From CAZBBB01 sp964490005 (GTDB taxonomy: Bacteria > Planctomycetota > B15-G4), in assembly GCA_964490005.1 (NCBI GenBank), contig CAZBBB010000113.1:1-9715 (forward strand): a stretch of 9,715 bases of DNA. Direction: 5' to 3'. Shown here one piece after another: positions 6,034 to 9,715 of the stretch. The first letter of the stretch is position 1, and each line of letters opens with the position of its first letter. Both the position numbers and the translations under genes were made by a program. The notes under the pieces were generated by a model that was not told the DNA's origin, made no database searches, and worked only from the letters and a program-made list of their open reading frames with translations.

Positions 6034-7257
6034 CTACATCCCCGGCAGGTGCGCGACGGGGTGCAGCGGGCCGGCGAGCGGCGCGGCGTAGCGCACGAAG
6101 GCGGCCGTGACGTCGTTGCCGTCCTTGTTGATCCACGAGCGCGGCATCGACTTGGTGTGCCTGGCGACGTCGTGGAGGGCCGCGAGCGCGGTCCGGCAGG
6201 TGGCGCGCGTGCCCTGGCCGCGCTCGAGCACGACCGTCCCGCTCTCGTGGCGCAGCGCGTAGCGCACCGCGTCGCGCCCGACGAGGCGGGCCTCGGCCGC
6301 GTCGCGGGCGCTGATCACGCCGGCGAAGCTGCGCTGCAGGTAGCCGAAGGTGTCGGCGCGCACGCGCGCCTTGGGCAGCGCGGCCTTGACGAGGCCGGCG
6401 AGGTGGTCGCCGAGCGCGCCGCTGCCCGAGAGCTGCACGTTGCCGTGCGCGTCGCGCTCGGCGCGCGCGGCGATCTTCTCGGCGATCGTGACGCCGTCGC
6501 TGCCGTGGATGCCCTCGCTCACGGCGACGAGGCAGCGACCGCGCGCCTCGTGCACGCGCCGGACGTCGGCCACGAAGCGCGCCTCGTCGAAGTCGACCTC
6601 GGGGACGTAGACCAGGTGCGGCCCGTCGCCCCGGCCGCGGCGGCCGAGCACCGACGCCGCCGTGAGAAAGCCCGCGTGGCGTCCCATGACGACGTTGATC
6701 TTGATGCCCTTGAGCGAGCGGTTGTCCTGGTCGTCGCCGAGGAAGGCCTGCGCCACGAACTTCGCCGCGCTGCCGTAGCCCGGGCAGTGGTCGGTGACCT
6801 TGAGGTCGTTGTCGATCGTCTTGGGGACGTGGAACACGCGCAGCGCGTGGCCCTGCTCGCGGGCGCACTCGAGCAGGATGTTGGCCGTCTCGGCCGAGTC
6901 GTTGCCGCCGATGTAGAACACGAAGCGGATGTCGCGCCGGCGAAAGGTCTCGAACATCGCGAGGCACTCCTCGCGCGTCGGCTTCTTGCGCACCGAACCC
7001 AGCGCCGCGGCGGGCGTGCGGGCGACGGCCTCCAGCGTGGCGGCCGGCACCTTCGACAGGTCGAGCAGGTCGTCCTTGAGGATGCCGGCCACGCCGTGGC
7101 GCGCGCCGTACACCTTGCCGAAGGCGCCGTGGCGGCGGGCCTCGAGCACGATGCCGGCCAGCGACTCGTTGATCACGACGGTGGGGCCGCCCGACTGGCC
7201 GATGACGGCGTTGCCGCGCAGCGGCGCGGGGCGCCGGGCGGTGTTCCTGCTGGGCAT
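6034..7257 (-). CDS. pfp: Phosphofructokinase, probably pyrophosphate-dependent (PPi-PFK)
   Basis: A 407-residue group A phosphofructokinase, cytoplasmic, converting fructose 6-phosphate to fructose 1,6-bisphosphate. Motifs: GQSGGPTVVIN (20-30) at the phosphate-donor loop, YIGGNDSAETAN (115-126), PKTIDNDL (145-152) with the catalytic Asp149, MGRHAGF (191-197) for sugar phosphate binding, and SEGIHG (247-252). Two residues decide the phosphate donor. D120, in the place of the Gly of the ATP-type GGDG, and K146, in the place of the Gly of the ATP-type PGTIDND, are both pyrophosphate signatures; the Asn in GGND is found in some PPi-PFK clades. The reaction is then near equilibrium and can serve glycolysis and gluconeogenesis. 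The ATG at 7257 has GGAG (7269-7266) eight bases upstream. It is transcribed divergently from the SIR2-NTPase gene. Family certain; donor preference is inferred from the signatures. Confidence 0.93.
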   Translation of the reverse strand: MPSRNTARRPAPLRGNAVIGQSGGPTVVINESLAGIVLEARRHGAFGKVYGARHGVAGILKDDLLDLSKVPAATLEAVARTPAAALGSVRKKPTREECLAMFETFRRRDIRFVFYIGGNDSAETANILLECAREQGHALRVFHVPKTIDNDLKVTDHCPGYGSAAKFVAQAFLGDDQDNRSLKGIKINVVMGRHAGFLTAASVLGRRGRGDGPHLVYVPEVDFDEARFVADVRRVHEARGRCLVAVSEGIHGSDGVTIAEKIAARAERDAHGNVQLSGSGALGDHLAGLVKAALPKARVRADTFGYLQRSFAGVISARDAAEARLVGRDAVRYALRHESGTVVLERGQGTRATCRTALAALHDVARHTKSMPRSWINKDGNDVTAAFVRYAAPLAGPLHPVAHLPGM

Positions 7258-7292
7258 GGGAGCGACTCCGGTGTCGGCGACGGGATACGCAC

Positions 7293-7322
7293 TTCATAGG
7301 CGGCGGCGATGCGTGCTGTCCA
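7293..7322 (-). promoter_or_regulatory. Putative promoter of the phosphofructokinase gene
   Basis: On the minus strand TGGACA (7322-7317, five of six to -35 consensus) is followed after 18 bases by TATGAA (7298-7293, four of six). The expected start lies about 30 bases before the ATG at 7257. The -10 context CTATGAAG resembles CTATGATG before the CBS gene. Confidence 0.45.
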
Positions 7323-7334
7323 GTGTGCGCCGCG

Positions 7335-7364
7335 TTGACAGCGGCGCGAGGTGCGGGCTAGTCT
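7335..7364 (+). promoter_or_regulatory. Putative promoter of the SIR2-NTPase gene
   Basis: A perfect -35 TTGACA (7335-7340) is followed after 18 bases by TAGTCT (7359-7364), which fits the TAnnnT core and the GCTA context seen at the other -10 boxes. The start would be near 7371, giving a leader of about 80 bases. It lies back to back with the phosphofructokinase promoter, 12 bases apart. Confidence 0.5.
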
Positions 7365-7450
7365 GTCGGGCCTTTGCCTGCCTCCCCGGACGGTGCGGTG
7401 CCTGACCACGACCTGATGCGCGCCCCGTCCCACGCCGGCCTCCGGACACG

Positions 7451-9715
7451 ATGAGCAAGCCCCGCTGGATCGATGCAGGCGTCTTCCGTGCGTTGCGCGG
7501 CGCCACCCGCAGCCGCAAACTCACGGTCATCACCGGGCCGCTGCACGGCGACGCCGCCATCTCGGCGCGCGCCGACCTCAAGGCGGTGCTCGGCGACGGC
7601 GACCGCGCGGCGCTGGCCGACGACGCCCGCTTCCGCAGCTCGCCCGACCGCGGGCTGAGCGCCCTGTACGGCCTGCGCCAACCCGGCCTCGTCACGACCT
7701 CCGTGAGCGACGCGCTGCAGGCGGCCGCGCCCGAGGGCGTCGCGCCGCGGCTGTTCGGCCCCGACAGCAAGGGCCTCAACTCGGTCTGGGAGCGCAAGGA
7801 CCCCTTCGTCGTGCGCGTGTGCGGCGCCGCCGACGACCCGGCCTCGCTCGTGCTCTCCAACCGCGACCGCAAACCCCTGCTCAAGCCCGAGAGCCGCTAC
7901 CAGAACTTCCTGCGCGCGACCTTCTCGCGCACGGTGCTCTTCAGCGGCTTCTCGCTGTCCGACCCCGACCTGATCGAGCTGCTCGACGACGTGGCGCGCA
8001 CCTACAACGGGCACGTGCCGCCGAACATCGCGCTCGTGCCGGCCGGCACGACCGACCCCTCGACGGCGCTGCGCGCGTCGATGCACTACGCCACCAACAT
8101 CGTCGAGTACCCGGCCGACATGAGTCCCGGCGAGGTGCTGGCCGAGCTGGCGACGCTGCTCGAGGAGCTCGAGGTGCCCAAGCCGGCGAGCGGCGATCCG
8201 CCGCGCGGCTTCACCGAGCTGGACGCCGCCGCGCGCGCGGCCGTGCCCGCCGCCGGCGCGGTGCTGCTCGACCTGTTCGATCGCGGCGACTCCTCGTCGT
8301 GGGAGTCGATCAAGGCCGGCGCCGACGCGCCGCGCACGGTCGGCGCCGCCATCAAGGACTTCGTCACCGGCCCCGTAGCCGAGGGCCAGACGCTCATCGC
8401 GCTCGTGCGCGGAGCGGCCGGCGAGGGCAAGTCCACGCTGCTGCGCCGCGTGGCCTGGGACCTGGCCGAGGCCGGGCGCCGCGTGTTCTGGCGCGAGTTC
8501 GGCGCGGGCGTGCCCGACCGCTACGTGCCGGCCGAGGCCGACGACGCGATCGCGATCTTCGTCGCCGACGACGCCGACCAGCTCGACAACCTGCCCTCGC
8601 TGATCAACTACCTGTCGGCGCACGGCGCGGGCAAGGCGCGCTTCGTGCTCGCGGCCGAGAGCGGCGACTGGGACCGCTCGGGGCTCGATCACCGCATCCG
8701 CCGCACGACGACGATGCTCGACATCGCGCTCGGTGCGCCCGACGAGGCCGAGAGCCGCGCGATCGTCGCGGGCCTGGCGGCCCGCCGGCGCCTGCGCTCC
8801 GACGTCGACGCCGAGGCGGCCGCCGCCGCGCTCGTCGCGGGCGAGCGCTGCCTGATGGACCGGCTGGCCGAGGCGCGCGGCGTGGGCAGCATCGCCGCGG
8901 CCGTGCGCGCGCGCATCGACGCGTTGGCCGCCAAGCCCGAGCCGGCGCGCCTGCGCCGCGCCTACCTCGCGACGGCCCTCGTGCATCGACACGGCATGTC
9001 GCTCGGCCGCGCCCACCTCGCGGCGGTGCTCGGCCTGCCCGAAGACCAGCTCGAGGGGCTCGTGCTGCAGCCGCTCGATCTGAGCCTGGTCGCCGCCGGG
9101 CCCGCGGCGGTCCGCACGCGGCATCCGGTGGTGGCCGCGGCGGCCTGCGCGATCCTCGCGCCCGACGAGGCTGCGCGCGACGAGATGGCCGTCGCGCTGC
9201 TCTCCACGCTGCCGGGCGGCAGCGTCGCCGACCCGACCGTCTTCCACCACCCCTCCGAACTCATCCGCGCGCTGCGCCACGAGCCGATGGCGCCGTTCAC
9301 GGTCGACAAGGTCTTCGAGGCGGGCGAGCACGCCGCCGACAGCGACGTCGACTTCTGGTACGACCGCGGTCGCTTCGACGCGGGGTTCTCGCGCTGGGAG
9401 TCGGCGCTGCAGCATCTCGACCGCGCGCTCTGGCGCCAGCCCAACGACGCCATCGAGCGCGAGCACAACGCCGGCGTGCACGGGCATCGCGCGCGCTGCC
9501 TGCTCGAACTCAAGCGCAAGAAGGAGGCCGTACGCGCGGTGGAGGAGGGCCTGCGGCTCTCACCCCGCGACTCGGTGCTCACGCGCCTGCACGAGAAGCT
9601 CGTCGGCCGCTTCCAGCGTCCGGCGCGCGGGGCCGCGGGCCGCGGGCGCGGAGGCGAGCGGAACGGCGGCGGCGAGGGCGGTCCGCCCGAGGGGCGCGGC
9701 GGTCCGCGCGGCCGC
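7451..9715 (+). CDS. SIR2-like domain / STAND P-loop NTPase / TPR protein, partial (runs off the window)
   Basis: The frame is open for 755 codons without a stop. Residues ~20-245 are a SIR2_2-type domain: VTTSVSDAL (81-89), then VVRVCGAADDPASLVLS (120-136), SRYQNFLRATFSRTVLFSG (148-166) with FSLSDPDLIELL, and NIVEYPAD (216-223). An NTPase follows, with Walker A GAAGEGKST (321-329), Walker B IAIFVADDAD (367-376), a sensor-like strand RFVLAAESGDW and a later RTRHPVV (555-561) near the end of a helical region. Helices at ~634-722 resemble two TPRs (YDRGRFDAGFSRWESALQH; RARCLLELKRKKEAVRAVEE). From residue 723 the chain is Arg/Gly-rich low complexity up to the edge. SIR2-STAND proteins are anti-phage sensors whose SIR2 part destroys NAD+. 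Here the GAG loop, the catalytic Asn (S84) and the catalytic His (C124) appear lost. ATG 7451 is the first ATG after an in-frame stop at 7403; its ribosome site is weak. Defence is inferred from architecture only. Confidence 0.83.
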   Translation, partial: MSKPRWIDAGVFRALRGATRSRKLTVITGPLHGDAAISARADLKAVLGDGDRAALADDARFRSSPDRGLSALYGLRQPGLVTTSVSDALQAAAPEGVAPRLFGPDSKGLNSVWERKDPFVVRVCGAADDPASLVLSNRDRKPLLKPESRYQNFLRATFSRTVLFSGFSLSDPDLIELLDDVARTYNGHVPPNIALVPAGTTDPSTALRASMHYATNIVEYPADMSPGEVLAELATLLEELEVPKPASGDPPRGFTELDAAARAAVPAAGAVLLDLFDRGDSSSWESIKAGADAPRTVGAAIKDFVTGPVAEGQTLIALVRGAAGEGKSTLLRRVAWDLAEAGRRVFWREFGAGVPDRYVPAEADDAIAIFVADDADQLDNLPSLINYLSAHGAGKARFVLAAESGDWDRSGLDHRIRRTTTMLDIALGAPDEAESRAIVAGLAARRRLRSDVDAEAAAAALVAGERCLMDRLAEARGVGSIAAAVRARIDALAAKPEPARLRRAYLATALVHRHGMSLGRAHLAAVLGLPEDQLEGLVLQPLDLSLVAAGPAAVRTRHPVVAAAACAILAPDEAARDEMAVALLSTLPGGSVADPTVFHHPSELIRALRHEPMAPFTVDKVFEAGEHAADSDVDFWYDRGRFDAGFSRWESALQHLDRALWRQPNDAIEREHNAGVHGHRARCLLELKRKKEAVRAVEEGLRLSPRDSVLTRLHEKLVGRFQRPARGAAGRGRGGERNGGGEGGPPEGRGGPRGR

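Noticed and set aside
5845..7299. 484-codon plus-strand open frame opposite the phosphofructokinase gene
   Set aside because: Low-information Arg/Ala/Val/His-rich translation; the minus strand encodes an unmistakable phosphofructokinase. It is a shadow.
6020..7407. Shared word GTGCCTGACC after the PFK gene (minus strand, 6029-6020) and in the leader at 7398-7407, as a dispersed repeat
   Set aside because: Only ten bases match and the flanks differ, so two copies in 10 kb may be chance. No larger repeat unit is seen.
7358..9487. 709-codon open frame on the minus strand opposite the SIR2-NTPase gene
   Set aside because: Its translation is Arg/Gly/Ala/Val-rich with no domain or motif, and it overlaps a plus-strand frame with clear SIR2, P-loop and TPR motifs. 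Long antisense frames are expected in DNA with such high third-position G+C.
1..9715. CRISPR arrays, tRNA or rRNA genes, insertion sequences or transposases
   Set aside because: No spaced direct repeats, no tRNA-like T-loop words or rRNA blocks, and no transposase or integrase motifs were seen on either strand by reading.

Overview
The window is very G+C-rich bacterial DNA and most likely comes from a member of the Planctomycetota. The main clue is the secreted protein at 3225-4928. It is a chain of FG-GAP (integrin-type, calcium-binding) repeats that ends in a ~120-residue beta-rich tail (LGVGG...LYL...LNVDPLT...PALPGFLGVLDANGQASFSL...) typical of exported planctomycete proteins. The taxonomic call is inference from that tail and from general gene style; there is no marker gene here.

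Layout. (1) 85-3185, plus strand: an AUH/LiuC-like enoyl-CoA hydratase, a protein with four CBS domains, and a beta-CASP metallo-beta-lactamase-fold RNase. The first two each have a promoter-like -10 box (TAGACT, TATGAT), and short perfect G+C hairpins follow the first two genes. (2) 3225-5885, minus strand: a two-gene secretion cassette. Its first gene is a signal-peptide-bearing, beta-helix-like protein that is broken by an apparent one-base frameshift. Its second gene, the FG-GAP protein, overlaps the first by four bases (GTGA). This block looks lower in G+C than its flanks. (3) 6034-7257, minus strand: a phosphofructokinase carrying both pyrophosphate-type signatures (GGND and PKTIDND). 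(4) 7451 to the window end, plus strand: a 755-codon open frame without a stop, transcribed divergently from the phosphofructokinase. It encodes a SIR2-like domain, a STAND-type P-loop NTPase and TPR-like helices, followed by an Arg/Gly-rich tail.

The most interesting item is the last gene. Its architecture is that of SIR2-STAND proteins (compare Avs5 and the defence-associated sirtuins), which act in anti-phage immunity. In this copy, however, all three catalytic signatures of the SIR2 NADase look lost: the N-terminal GAG loop, the TTNYD Asn (here Ser84) and the HG His (here Cys124). Its scaffold motifs and its NTPase motifs are intact. It is therefore either a pseudo-SIR2 sensor/regulator or a diverged effector. 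The other genes are mostly housekeeping or secretory and show no clear link to it.
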